Positions 16,948 to 24,763 of a stretch of DNA of 27,778 nt are shown piece after piece. The notes under the pieces were generated by a model. It was not told where the DNA came from and did not search any database. It was given only the letters and a program-made list of their open reading frames with translations. Location of the stretch: positions 1 through 27,778 of the forward strand of contig CAYVKE010000033.1 of the NCBI GenBank assembly GCA_964451935.1. Reading direction: 5' to 3'. A program made the position numbers and the translations under genes. Numbering within the stretch: position 1 is the stretch's first letter; every line of letters starts with the position of its first letter. Source of the stretch: CALFXN01 sp964451935. Its GTDB lineage: Bacteria > Synergistota > Synergistia > Synergistales > Aminobacteriaceae.

Positions 16948-18108
16948 ATGGAAATTCGCGACAAAGTCACTCCGGACGAGCTGCCTTCCGTCTGCGGGCG
17001 AATAGCCGACGATCTGCTTTCCCCCGAAGGGGCGATTCTCGTCCCGCGGGGAAGCGAAATCGGCGCCGTTCTTCGCGGAATCCCCGGGTTGCCGGGGCAG
17101 CTCAGGCGCTGGGGAATCGGGCGGATCAACATTATCCGGGACGTGGACGTCTCGTTCGAGGAGTTCCGGGAACTCCTCGAGCAGATTGAGCCTGACGTCG
17201 ACCGGCTCGATCCCGACCTCGCGCGGCATACGCTCAACCAGGTGCAGGATGTCTACAACCGCATCGTCTCCGGGGAAGAGCAGCGGGAAGCCGTGTGGGG
17301 GCTCGTCCGCGAGGGGCAGACGCTCGCCCGGGAGGTCGCGAAGGCGCCGCAGATCGTCCTGTGTCTCGGGCGCGTGCGAAGCTGGGACGAATATACGTTC
17401 GTCCATTCGCTGAACGTCTCGCTGCTGGGGGCCTATCTCGCATCCCGCCTCGTTCCGGAACGCCCGAAATTCGCGGAGTCGATGGCGGTCGGGGGGCTGC
17501 TTCACGATCTCGGCAAGGCGTCCGTTCCGCTCGAGATCCTGAACAAGCCGGGAAAGCTCACGGAAGAGGAGTTCTCCGTGATGCGGAGGCATCCGGAATA
17601 CGGAGAAAAAATTGCGCGGGAGTCCGGAGTGTCGGACCCCGCGATCCTCTCCGTCGTCCGAAGCCATCACGAGCGTTGGGACGGACGCGGGTATCCGGAC
17701 AAGGTCATCGGCGGCGAAGCGCCGCTCGAGGCGCGGATCGCGGCTGTCGCGGACGTCTTCGACGCGCTGACGACGAAACGGATCTACAAGGATGCGATGG
17801 AGAGCCGCGCGGCCGTCTCGCTGATCGTCGAGAGCACGGGAACGCACTTCGACGGCGTCGTGGTGCGGTCGTTGCTGCGGCAACTCGGGCTCTATCCGCC
17901 GGGAACGGTCGTCGAACTGTCCGACTACAGCATCGGCGTGGTCGTCGGGGCGATGGACCGGGATCTTTTCCGCCCGAAGGTTCTCATCCAGGTGGACGGC
18001 TCCGGGCGGCGTCCGTCAGAGGGCGCCCGTTTCGTCGACCTGAACGCCGGGGACGGGCGGTACATCGTCCGCGCCTACGACGACCTCGGGAAGGGAGGAG
18101 ACTACTGA
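16948..18108 (+). CDS. HD-GYP domain c-di-GMP phosphodiesterase
   Basis: 386 residues, soluble. The N-terminal 120 residues are the DUF3391-like/linker type seen before HD-GYP domains (GAILVPRGSEIGAVL). The HD-GYP core has LLHDLGK (H186-D187), ILNKPGKLTEEEF, MRRHPEYG, SHHERWDGRGYP (GYP 248-250), AVADVFDALTTKRIYK and the small C-terminal beta domain. All the metal and GYP residues expected for c-di-GMP hydrolysis are present. The start has GGGGAGG 5 bases upstream. It follows the EAL-ODP-receptor genes, so two c-di-GMP degrading proteins sit side by side. Its last 93 bases overlap the helicase gene on the other strand. Confidence 0.93.
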   Translation: MEIRDKVTPDELPSVCGRIADDLLSPEGAILVPRGSEIGAVLRGIPGLPGQLRRWGIGRINIIRDVDVSFEEFRELLEQIEPDVDRLDPDLARHTLNQVQDVYNRIVSGEEQREAVWGLVREGQTLAREVAKAPQIVLCLGRVRSWDEYTFVHSLNVSLLGAYLASRLVPERPKFAESMAVGGLLHDLGKASVPLEILNKPGKLTEEEFSVMRRHPEYGEKIARESGVSDPAILSVVRSHHERWDGRGYPDKVIGGEAPLEARIAAVADVFDALTTKRIYKDAMESRAAVSLIVESTGTHFDGVVVRSLLRQLGLYPPGTVVELSDYSIGVVVGAMDRDLFRPKVLIQVDGSGRRPSEGARFVDLNAGDGRYIVRAYDDLGKGGDY

Positions 18109-19695
18109 CCAACGTCCCGTTCCCGCGAGGGAGAGCGTGTGCTCGATCTCGCCGATCTTCTCCTCGAACCCGAATATCGTCGGATCGATGGAGTCGACGG
18201 CGTTGTTCAGCTCCCGCATGCCGCGGAAGCGGTATCCTTTCGGGAGGCGGTTCGCGAACCGCTTGATCTTGAGAAGCGCCTGGAGGTAGTTGCGCTCGAA
18301 GGGAGCCGCGAGCCGCGCCGCCTCGATCGCTCCGGGCGTATCGTCGTGGAAGAAGAGGACCGCGATCGCGAGATTTTCGTCGACGTCCATCTCCTCGTAC
18401 CAGATATTCGCCATGATCTTCCGGAAGCGGTCGCGCGCCTTGACGGGGACGAGCTTGCGGAGCGCCCGGTCGATCTTCTTGAGCCCGTCGCGGAGGAGTC
18501 CCTCCACGAGCGCGGGATCCTGTTTCGGCAGCGAGTAGTCGCAGATGTACCGCACCTCGTCCTTCAGCGTGACCTGCTTGCGCAAGAGCCGTCCGAACGC
18601 CGGCCGCAGCGTGACGCACGCCCCTTCCGGCTCCGCCTCCATCAGCTCCCTGAAGACCAGATCCGTTTTGAACGCCTTGTGCTCGAACGGGGAGTCCGCG
18701 AGCCACGTGACATACCCCGTGTCGAAGAGCCCCTTCCGCCCGGCCCTGCCCGACATCTGCAGGAACTCGATCTTCGAGATCGGCGCGTCGTCGTGGTAGT
18801 GCACGAGTTGCGCGAAGACGGCGGTTTCGGCCGGAAGATTCACGCCGAGAGACAGCGCGTCCGTCCCGGCGACGACGTCGAGGATGCGCTCCCGGAAGGC
18901 CGCCTCGACGAGCAGCTTCTCCTTGGGCAGCATGCCTCCGTGATAGACTCCCACGCCGCAGAGCAGCGGCATCTGCACCTTCGGCACGTCGAGGATGTCG
19001 GCCAGTTCGTAGAGACGTTTGCGCTTTTCGGGCGAAATCCGCCTCCGCGTGCGCGCGATCCGGTAGGCCAGCTCCGCGGCGCCCTTCTGCGAGAAGACGA
19101 AAACGAGCGCGTCCCGGATGCCGTTGATCGTCGCGGGCGGCTTCGGGCGGAAGATGAGTTCCGTCACGCGTTCGAAGTTCTCGCAGACGATGAACGGACG
19201 TTCCGATACGTCCGAGAGGTACGCGCCGATCGTGTCCGCGCCGCCGAACGTCGCCGACATGACGAGCACGGGGGTGTCGGGATGAGTGTCCCGGAGACCG
19301 TCGATATACGCCCGGGCGCGGTCGGGATCGGAGAAGACGTAGTGAAACTCGTCGACGACAAGCCGCTGTCCCGGAAGGCGGCAGTACTTGAGCGTGTAGA
19401 TCTCCTGCGTGCAGCAGACGATCGGGGCGCCTTCGTTCCGTTTGAAGTCCCCCGTCTCGATGCCGACGTCGAGCCCCATGCGCCGGAGGTCGAGGTACCG
19501 CTCGTTGGAAAGCGCCTTGATCGGCGCCGTGAAGAGGATTCGTTCCCCGGGGACGGATACTTGTCCGTCTTCCCGGAGAATGCCCGCCCAGAGGTAGGCG
19601 ACGAGGGTCTTTCCCGTTCCGGTCGGGGAGGAAAGCACCGCGCTTCGTCCCCGGATCCGGTCGAAGGCGCGCAGTTGCCAATCGTAAAAAATCAT
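18016..19695 (-). CDS. Ski2-like DExH-box helicase
   Basis: 559-residue superfamily 2 helicase. Motifs in order: SSPTGTGKT (22-30), TAPIKALSNER (Ia), VVDEFHYV (II, near 115, DEFH), LVMSATF (III), ALVFVFSQKGA (IV), VVAGTDALSLGVNLP (V) and QMSGRAGRKG (VI). The Ia wording and the motif VI are typical of Ski2/Mtr4/Hel308 relatives acting on RNA or DNA; the specific substrate is unknown. The C-terminal part is helical (KARDRFRKIMANIWYEE). The last 31 codons lie over the 3' end of the HD-GYP gene. The upstream ribosome site is weak (GGAG, 10 bases before the ATG). Confidence 0.85.
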   Translation of the reverse strand: MIFYDWQLRAFDRIRGRSAVLSSPTGTGKTLVAYLWAGILREDGQVSVPGERILFTAPIKALSNERYLDLRRMGLDVGIETGDFKRNEGAPIVCCTQEIYTLKYCRLPGQRLVVDEFHYVFSDPDRARAYIDGLRDTHPDTPVLVMSATFGGADTIGAYLSDVSERPFIVCENFERVTELIFRPKPPATINGIRDALVFVFSQKGAAELAYRIARTRRRISPEKRKRLYELADILDVPKVQMPLLCGVGVYHGGMLPKEKLLVEAAFRERILDVVAGTDALSLGVNLPAETAVFAQLVHYHDDAPISKIEFLQMSGRAGRKGLFDTGYVTWLADSPFEHKAFKTDLVFRELMEAEPEGACVTLRPAFGRLLRKQVTLKDEVRYICDYSLPKQDPALVEGLLRDGLKKIDRALRKLVPVKARDRFRKIMANIWYEEMDVDENLAIAVLFFHDDTPGAIEAARLAAPFERNYLQALLKIKRFANRLPKGYRFRGMRELNNAVDSIDPTIFGFEEKIGEIEHTLSLAGTGRWSVVSSLPEVVVGADDVPPVPGVQVDETGAL

Positions 19696-19737
19696 TTTCG
19701 GTCCGCTCCGTCCGTCAAAGTCCTTTTCTTCCGCTCC

Positions 19738-19752
19738 ATGCTAGAATAGCAT
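19738..19752. promoter_or_regulatory. Perfect inverted repeat carrying -10 elements for both directions
   Basis: ATGCTA-GAA-TAGCAT, 6-base arms, in the 84-base gap between the helicase and the PH-like gene. The plus strand reads TGCTAGAAT and the minus strand TGCTATTCT, so each strand shows an extended -10-like element. It could be the promoter core of both genes or an operator. Confidence 0.45.
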
Positions 19753-19779
19753 AGAATCCGGCAAAAACAGGAGGACCCG

Positions 19780-20232
19780 ATGGAACGGTATCGCCACAAC
19801 CAGACGGCATGGGTGACGCTTGGAATGTGCGTCGTCATGACCGTGTTTTTCTACGGAATCCACAAGCTCGCCGCCGGCGGCGGGTCGACGAATAATTTCG
19901 TGATCACCGTCGCGATCATGGCGCTCGTTGCGGTCCTGTTTTTCCGGATGGAAACGTGCGTGACGGACGAGGCGCTGACGCTGCGCCTCGGGATCGGGCT
20001 TCTCCGGAAGACGGTCCGGATGGATGCGATCGCCTCCGTGACGCGGGTGCTCATTCCCTGGCACTCGATCGGAATCAAGATCATCCACGGCGGCTGGATC
20101 TGGAGCGCTTCCGGCCGCAAGGCGCTGGAACTCCGCCTCGCGAACGGACGACGCCTGGTCGTCGGAACGGACGACCCCGACGGGCTCTACCGGGCTCTCG
20201 GAAAGCCCGAAACCGTCTTCGAGGAGGAGTGA
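19780..20232 (+). CDS. Small membrane protein with PH-like domain
   Basis: 150 residues. Two hydrophobic segments (WVTLGMCVVMTVFFYGI and FVITVAIMALVAVLFF) are followed by a cytoplasmic beta-rich domain: TDEALTLRLGIGLLRKTVRM, IASVTRVL, GWIWSASGRKALELRL and RRLVVGTDDPDGLYRAL. This is the pattern of bacterial PH-domain membrane proteins. The role of such proteins is largely unknown. The start is well supported by CAGGAGG. It is the first gene of a four-gene unit. Confidence 0.72.
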   Translation: MERYRHNQTAWVTLGMCVVMTVFFYGIHKLAAGGGSTNNFVITVAIMALVAVLFFRMETCVTDEALTLRLGIGLLRKTVRMDAIASVTRVLIPWHSIGIKIIHGGWIWSASGRKALELRLANGRRLVVGTDDPDGLYRALGKPETVFEEE

Positions 20233-20236
20233 CGCC

Positions 20237-20506
20237 GTGCCGGAGATGAAAATCGTCGTCGGAGACGCCGAACCCGGGGCCGGATGGTCCCGGATCTTCT
20301 CGCTGGATACGGAGCCCGCGCTTTCCATGCGTTCCGGCGGGCGGCGGGAGTTCTTCGCGCGCGCGGGAAACCGTCTGACGGACCTCGTTGCGGAACGGGA
20401 TCTTCCATTCGAAATCGTCATGGACTTTCTCGAAACGGGCTGCAAGCACCCGGGAAGCCGGGTGCATCTCGACATCGAAGACGAAGGAGGGAACGACAAT
20501 GTCTGA
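20237..20506 (+). CDS. 89-residue protein of unknown function
   Basis: Short soluble, acidic protein starting with GTG, preceded by the GAGGAGGAG at the end of the previous gene (4-base gap). I recognise no family. A conserved-looking GAGWSRIFSLD segment and a helix DLPFEIVMDFLETGCKHPGS are the main features. Its stop overlaps the start of the dehydrogenase-like gene by 8 bases, which supports it as a real translated gene, perhaps a partner of that enzyme (inference). Confidence 0.6.
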   Translation: MPEMKIVVGDAEPGAGWSRIFSLDTEPALSMRSGGRREFFARAGNRLTDLVAERDLPFEIVMDFLETGCKHPGSRVHLDIEDEGGNDNV

Positions 20507-21515
20507 TCTTTCGACACGCTGGCTTGGCATTCCCCTCGCGAACCCCCTGATCGTGGGGGCGAGCCGTCTCACCGCGGACATGGGCGTCATCGCGAAGATC
20601 CAGGAGGCCGGAGCGGGCGCCATCGTCACGGCGTCACTCTTCGAGGAGCAGATCGAATTGCAGAACGACCTCCTCGAAGACTTCGCGATGGACTACGACA
20701 GCCGCGAACAGCCGGAACTGTCCATTCATCCGGGATCGTCCTACGCCGGCCCCGAGGAACACCTCGAATGGGTGAAGCGCGCGAAACGGGCCGTCTCGAT
20801 CCCGCTGTTCGCCTCGCTGAATGCGCGCACGCACGATGTGTGGCTCGACTGGTCCGAACGGCTCGCCGAAACGGGCGTCGACGGGCTGGAACTCAATCTC
20901 TACGCGACGCCCTGCGACCCCTTCGTTCCGGGAGACCGGATCGAGGACGAACAGGTCGCGCTCGTGAAGGAGATCTGTTCGCGCGTCTCTCCGCTTCCGG
21001 TCGCCGTCAAGATGTCTCCGTTTTCGGCGAATCCGCTCAACCTCGCTTCGCGCCTCGCGAAGGCCGGAGCGCGCGGCGTCGTCTTCTTCAACCGCTTTTT
21101 TCAGCCCGATCTCGATCCGGGAACGGGGGAGAACATCTTCACATTCGACCTGAGCGCCGGAATGGAGAACCGCCTGCCGTTGCGCTTCACGGCGCTCGCA
21201 AGCGGCCGGATCGGCGCGGATATCTGCGCCTCGACCGGAATCTCGTCGGGCTTCGACGTCGCGAAGATGATCCTCGCGGGGGCCTCGGCCGTTCAGGTCG
21301 TCAGCGTGCTCTACAGGAAGAAGTTGTACGCCCTCGGGGCGATACGGAAAGAATTGCATCAGTGGATGGACATGGCGGGGTATTCGACCCTGGCGGACGC
21401 CCTTGGACGGAAGGATGCGCTGCACAGCACGGACCCCTATGCATGGAAACGGGCGCAGTACGTCCGGATCCTCATGGGAGCCCGGGCGAGCGTCGGACAG
21501 TACCCGCTTCTGTAG
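20499..21515 (+). CDS. Dihydroorotate dehydrogenase-like flavoprotein
   Basis: 338-residue TIM-barrel protein of the COG0167 type. It has WLGIPLANPLIVGAS at the start, GVDGLELNLYATPCDPF near the catalytic loop, VAVKMSPFSANPLNLA, GVVFFNRFFQPDLD, and the FMN-phosphate-binding end GISSGFDVAKMILAGASAVQ. It is closest in layout to the 'dihydroorotate dehydrogenase-like' group, which is found outside pyrimidine operons. No pyrimidine gene is nearby, so true DHODH activity is uncertain and another NAD(P)H or enoyl substrate is possible. Start ATG 20499 has GAAGGAGGG upstream; longer upstream frames overlap the preceding gene. Confidence 0.82.
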   Translation: MSDLSTRWLGIPLANPLIVGASRLTADMGVIAKIQEAGAGAIVTASLFEEQIELQNDLLEDFAMDYDSREQPELSIHPGSSYAGPEEHLEWVKRAKRAVSIPLFASLNARTHDVWLDWSERLAETGVDGLELNLYATPCDPFVPGDRIEDEQVALVKEICSRVSPLPVAVKMSPFSANPLNLASRLAKAGARGVVFFNRFFQPDLDPGTGENIFTFDLSAGMENRLPLRFTALASGRIGADICASTGISSGFDVAKMILAGASAVQVVSVLYRKKLYALGAIRKELHQWMDMAGYSTLADALGRKDALHSTDPYAWKRAQYVRILMGARASVGQYPLL

Positions 21516-21550
21516 GGCCGGAACAGGGTATCTCACGGGAGGCGAAGAGA

Positions 21551-21709
21551 ATGGAACAGGAGAAGAAAGAACTCACGGAGGAAGAACTGCGGCGCGCGGA
21601 GGAAATCCTTCTCCGTCTCAAGGGCGAGGCCCTCGTGCCTCTTGCGGAGGAAGAGCCGCTTCTCGACGATGACGAATTCGGCGATCTTCTGAAGGAAAAA
21701 GACCAGTAG
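21551..21709 (+). CDS. 52-residue acidic peptide of unknown function
   Basis: Very charged helix-forming peptide: KELTEEELRRAEEILLRLK followed by acidic EEEPLLDDDEFGDLL. It has GGGAGG upstream, starts 35 bases after the dehydrogenase-like gene and ends just before a strong hairpin, so it is the likely last gene of that unit. No family recognised; it may be a small regulator or binding partner. Confidence 0.55.
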   Translation: MEQEKKELTEEELRRAEEILLRLKGEALVPLAEEEPLLDDDEFGDLLKEKDQ

Positions 21710-21730
21710 GAGACGCAGCGAAATCGGGAA

Positions 21731-21773
21731 ATGACAAAGCGCCTTCGCCGTTTCGGCGGAGGCGCTTTGTCAT
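21731..21773. terminator. Long hairpin, candidate two-way terminator
   Basis: A 20-base stem (outer 13 pairs perfect: ATGACAAAGCGCC with GGCGCTTTGTCAT; inner 7 pairs with one G-U) closed by a TTT loop. It lies 21 bases after the acidic peptide gene. On the plus strand no T-run follows; on the minus strand only TTTCCC follows. The hairpin includes the stop codon of the decayed MFS reading frame on the minus strand, so it may be that old gene's terminator as well. Confidence 0.6.
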
Positions 21774-21895
21774 ACCTGCCGGGATTCGTGTTGCGTGAAA
21801 GCCTCCTTGCCATCGGCGCACGGAATCGCGAAAACCGGAGCGATCCCGAAAAGCGCCATCGTGGCGTGCAGGCCGAAGGAATCCGCGGCGGAGCC
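21770..21895 (-). pseudogene. Remnant of an MFS transporter gene, C-terminal end only
   Basis: The minus strand encodes 41 codons, including ADSFGLHATMALFGIAPVFA, ending at a TGA inside the hairpin. This matches ADSFGLHVTMVILGIAPVFA at the C-terminus of the intact transporter at 26261-27424: 18 of 25 residues agree over the best stretch, and the DNA is visibly similar. Upstream of the matching part the frame reads unrelated sequence with no start, so only the last helix survives. It is a paralog or an old duplicate cut off at its 5' side. Confidence 0.7.
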
Positions 21896-21915
21896 CTCTA
21901 TGCCTTCCCAAGAGT

Positions 21916-21944
21916 TTCTCAAGCAAAACAAGTTATGCTATAAT
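21916..21944 (+). promoter_or_regulatory. Promoter of the trehalose operon
   Basis: TTCTCA (four of six), 17 bases, then TATAAT with the extension TGC directly in front (TGCTATAAT). Transcription would begin near 21951, giving a leader of about 100 bases. Confidence 0.7.
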
Positions 21945-21975
21945 ACAAATAAATTATTGACCTCGCATATCGTTT

Positions 21976-21989
21976 TCGGACTTGTCCGA
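21976..21989. promoter_or_regulatory. Perfect palindrome in the trehalose leader, candidate operator
   Basis: TCGGAC-TT-GTCCGA, 6-base arms, about 25 bases after the predicted transcription start. The position suits a repressor site; it may also be a small RNA hairpin. No regulator gene is nearby. Confidence 0.4.
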
Positions 21990-22053
21990 TCTGTTTTCAG
22001 ACGCTTACCGCCGCGCAGCATTCCCATCGTGAAATTCAGGAGGTGATGCGATC

Positions 22054-22743
22054 ATGAACGGAACACGCGTCAGCGACGCTCCTTTCGAGGTGCGTACCTG
22101 CGAGCTTGTCACTATCAGCACGGGACTGCACGCCAGGACGATCGGAGAATTGCGTCAGGCCGTTTCCATCGTTCCCGAAGGATGTCTGCACTATCATTTC
22201 TGGGGGAGGAGGCTTCGCCCCCAGACAGGAGAGACGGAGTACTTCAATGATTTCGCGGAGTGGATCGCCCGATCCCTGAGGGATGTGACCCTTGCGGAAC
22301 GTCTGAGCGCCGTTAATCCCGAAGAGTATGAAACGCTGGAAGGAGTCCGGCGCGATGTTCTCGGAAGGATCGACGAGCGTATGGACGAGGATGACTCGCT
22401 CACATGGGCAAAAAGCGATCACCCGTTCTTCTTCATTCGGGCCCAAATGCTCATTTTTCCGACGGAGAAGCGTTTTTCCTCTGTCGAAGAATTGCCTGAA
22501 GCCGTGAAGGCCTTCGACCGTGGAAGCGTGTTCTATCACATTATCGATGCGCGGCGTCGCACCAGAACCAAAGATGACGATATCGCGTCCTGGCTCTCGG
22601 AGTTTGGAGACGAAACGGAGGCGCTCAGAAGGGAATTGAAGCGCATCGATCCCTTCATTTTCACGCTTGACCAACTACGCGAAGAGGTTGTGTCCGCCCT
22701 GCAGAAAAACGGAACCGGCGTCGGGGGGAGTGAGAACCCGTGA
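22054..22743 (+). CDS. DUF5752 family protein of the trehalose operon
   Basis: 229 residues, soluble, no signal. The pattern FEVRTCELVTISTGLHARTIGELR, CLHYHFWGRR, YFNDFAEWIARSLRD and later SVFYHIIDARRRT, DDIASWLSEFGDE matches DUF5752, whose members are often encoded beside trehalose glycosyltransferases; their biochemical role is unknown. The segment LHYHFW and the similar VFYHIIDARRR suggest two related halves. The start is very well supported (AGGAGGTGAT). Its stop overlaps the GTG start of the next gene, so the two products are probably made in fixed ratio. Confidence 0.78.
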   Translation: MNGTRVSDAPFEVRTCELVTISTGLHARTIGELRQAVSIVPEGCLHYHFWGRRLRPQTGETEYFNDFAEWIARSLRDVTLAERLSAVNPEEYETLEGVRRDVLGRIDERMDEDDSLTWAKSDHPFFFIRAQMLIFPTEKRFSSVEELPEAVKAFDRGSVFYHIIDARRRTRTKDDDIASWLSEFGDETEALRRELKRIDPFIFTLDQLREEVVSALQKNGTGVGGSENP

Positions 22744-23981
22744 GCAATTTGCTGGAAGCGTACCAACGAGTCGTTCACCCGACGGTCCTCGCGCAGATCC
22801 GCCTTTTGGGACGCAAACTCGAAGGCGCGTCCGTGGTGCATGTGAATTCGACGAGGTCGGGCGGCGGCGTCGCGGAGATCCTCGAGCGCTTTGTCCCGCT
22901 CATGGGCGAACTGGGGATACGCGTCCGCTGGGAGGTCATCTCCGGATCCGACGATTTCTATGCGGTGACCAAGCGGATGCATAACGCGATACAGGGATCC
23001 GGCAAAGCTCTGTCGGATGCAATGAAACGGACGTATACGGAGACGAACGAGGCGAACGCGAAAACGCTCAGAAGCACGCTCGAGGAAGCGGATTTCGTCT
23101 TCATACACGATCCGCAGCCGGCTGCGCTCCTGCGCATGTGCCCCGGAAGGCGGGGAAAGTGGATCTGGAGGTGTCACATCGACTCCGGCCGTCCGGAGCG
23201 GCGGGTGTGGGGCTTCCTCCGCGATTGGATCGAACCGTATGACGCGAGCGTATTTTCGCTGGCCGAATATGCCCAGCCGCTGTCCCATCCGGAGTACATC
23301 GTTCCCCCGAGCATCGATCCGCTGAGCGAAAAAAACAAAGATCTGGCCGACGTCGAGATTCGTCGCGTCCTTATATCGTTCGGAATAGACCCGGATCGCC
23401 CCGTTGCGCTCCAGGTCTCGCGGTTCGATCGTTTCAAGGATCCCGTGGGAGTGATCGAATCCTACCGGCTGTGCAGGCGTTCGATGGATCTTCAGCTTGT
23501 GCTGGCGGGCGGAGAGGCGTCGGACGATCCCGAAGGATCTGCGGTTCTCGAAGAGGTGCGTGAAGCCGCCGCCGGCGACCCCGATATTCACATCCTCACG
23601 TTGCCGGCGGATGCCCACGCTACGATCAACGCGCTTCAGAGAGGGGCCGATATCGTCATCCAGAAGTCGACGAAAGAGGGGTTCGGTCTGACCGTCGCGG
23701 AGGGAATGTGGAAACATCGCCCGGTAATCGGCGGTGATACGGGCGGCATCAGGATCCAGGTCACGGACCGCGTGACGGGATTTCGCGTCCGGACTCCCGA
23801 GGGGGCTGCGCTCAGAATGCGCTATCTGATCCGGCATCCGAAAGAAGCGCGGGCTATGGGAGAGAATGCGTACGCGTTCGTGCGGGAGCATTTTTTGATT
23901 ACGCGGCAGCTCCGGAACGAACTGAGCATTATGGTCGCTCTTGGCGCGGGGAGAACGGAACAGTTCGAGGTCTTTCTTTGA
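22740..23981 (+). CDS. treT: TreT-like trehalose glycosyltransferring synthase (GT4)
   Basis: 413 residues, GT-B fold. Features: VVHVNSTRSGGGVAEIL (acceptor domain), IHDPQPAALL, WRCHIDSGRP, IVPPSIDPLSEKN, ALQVSRFDRFKDPVGVI, and the donor E-x7-E motif EGFGLTVAEG (E313, E321). These fit TreT, which joins NDP-glucose and glucose into trehalose in one step. Length matches TreT. GTG start overlapping the previous stop (GTGA). Reaction inferred from family; other GT4 disaccharide synthases, such as sucrose-phosphate-type enzymes, are less likely. Confidence 0.85.
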   Translation: MSNLLEAYQRVVHPTVLAQIRLLGRKLEGASVVHVNSTRSGGGVAEILERFVPLMGELGIRVRWEVISGSDDFYAVTKRMHNAIQGSGKALSDAMKRTYTETNEANAKTLRSTLEEADFVFIHDPQPAALLRMCPGRRGKWIWRCHIDSGRPERRVWGFLRDWIEPYDASVFSLAEYAQPLSHPEYIVPPSIDPLSEKNKDLADVEIRRVLISFGIDPDRPVALQVSRFDRFKDPVGVIESYRLCRRSMDLQLVLAGGEASDDPEGSAVLEEVREAAAGDPDIHILTLPADAHATINALQRGADIVIQKSTKEGFGLTVAEGMWKHRPVIGGDTGGIRIQVTDRVTGFRVRTPEGAALRMRYLIRHPKEARAMGENAYAFVREHFLITRQLRNELSIMVALGAGRTEQFEVFL

Positions 23982-24763
23982 TCGGAACGCCTCCAATTTC
24001 CGACGCGTTCTGGGAAAAAACGGCGGAGAGCGTTTCTCCGGCCCTGATTCTCGACTACGACGGCACGCTTGCGCCCTTCCGCCGTGATCCGTCGCGCGCC
24101 GTTCCCTATCAGGGAGTGCGCGATCTGCTCGTCGCGATCGTCGGCGGTCGAACCCGGGTCTTTGTGGTTTCGGGACGTTCTGGAGCCGATGTCATTCGCC
24201 TTCTTGACGTTCCGGGCGTGGAAGTTTGGGGAGAGCACGGCGGAGAGCGGCTGGAGCCGAGCGGTGCGGACATTCTCTTTTCTCTCGGGGAAGAGCAGTC
24301 CGCCTTCCTCGATGAGGCCGGACGGAGGGGAGGAAAGAGCGGGGGAAAGCTGCGCTTCGAAAGGAAACGACTTTCGCTCGCCGTTCACGCGCGCGGAATG
24401 CCTGAAGGGAACCGTTTTCTCGAATCGGTTGCGCGGGAATGGAGATTCCTCCTCGAAGCGGGAGATTCCGGGTTTGTGCTCCGACAATTCGACTGCGGAC
24501 TCGAATTGCGGCTCGGGAGCGTGACAAAGGCGCTCGCAGTAACGGACATCATACGCAGAACGGACGACTCGGACGCCATAGCGTACCTTGGAGACGACTT
24601 CACGGATGAAGACGCGTTCCATGCGTTGGGATGCAGGGGCTTGAGCGTCCTTGTCCGGAAAGCGTTCCGTCCGTCCTCGGCCCGATGCCTGATCATTCCT
24701 CCCGGAGAACTGATCGCCTTTCTCCGGAAATGGGAGGCGTCGACGAAAGGAGAAAAGCGATGA
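23978..24763 (+). CDS. otsB: Trehalose-6-phosphate phosphatase
   Basis: 261-residue HAD-family phosphatase. Motif I is LDYDGTLAPF (D26, D28), motif II VVSGRSGADV, the cap has WGEHGGERLEP, and motif IV is GDDFTDEDAF (starts 205). These are the standard trehalose-phosphatase signatures. It removes phosphate from trehalose-6-phosphate made by the OtsA-like enzyme encoded next. The start is TTG, overlapping the treT stop (TTGA); its weak start may limit the amount made. The ATGA overlap with otsA indicates coupled translation. Confidence 0.92.
   Translation: MIGTPPISDAFWEKTAESVSPALILDYDGTLAPFRRDPSRAVPYQGVRDLLVAIVGGRTRVFVVSGRSGADVIRLLDVPGVEVWGEHGGERLEPSGADILFSLGEEQSAFLDEAGRRGGKSGGKLRFERKRLSLAVHARGMPEGNRFLESVAREWRFLLEAGDSGFVLRQFDCGLELRLGSVTKALAVTDIIRRTDDSDAIAYLGDDFTDEDAFHALGCRGLSVLVRKAFRPSSARCLIIPPGELIAFLRKWEASTKGEKR

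Larger units (their letters stand above)
21896..22053. other. Non-coding leader region of the trehalose operon
   Basis: Unusually AT-rich for this window. It holds the promoter at 21916-21944, the palindrome at 21976-21989, a small TCTG-TTTT-CAGA hairpin just after it, and the strong ribosome site AGGAGGTGAT before 22054. With the hairpin and the MFS remnant to its left it makes up a gap of 344 bases without an intact gene. No known riboswitch was recognised. Confidence 0.6.
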
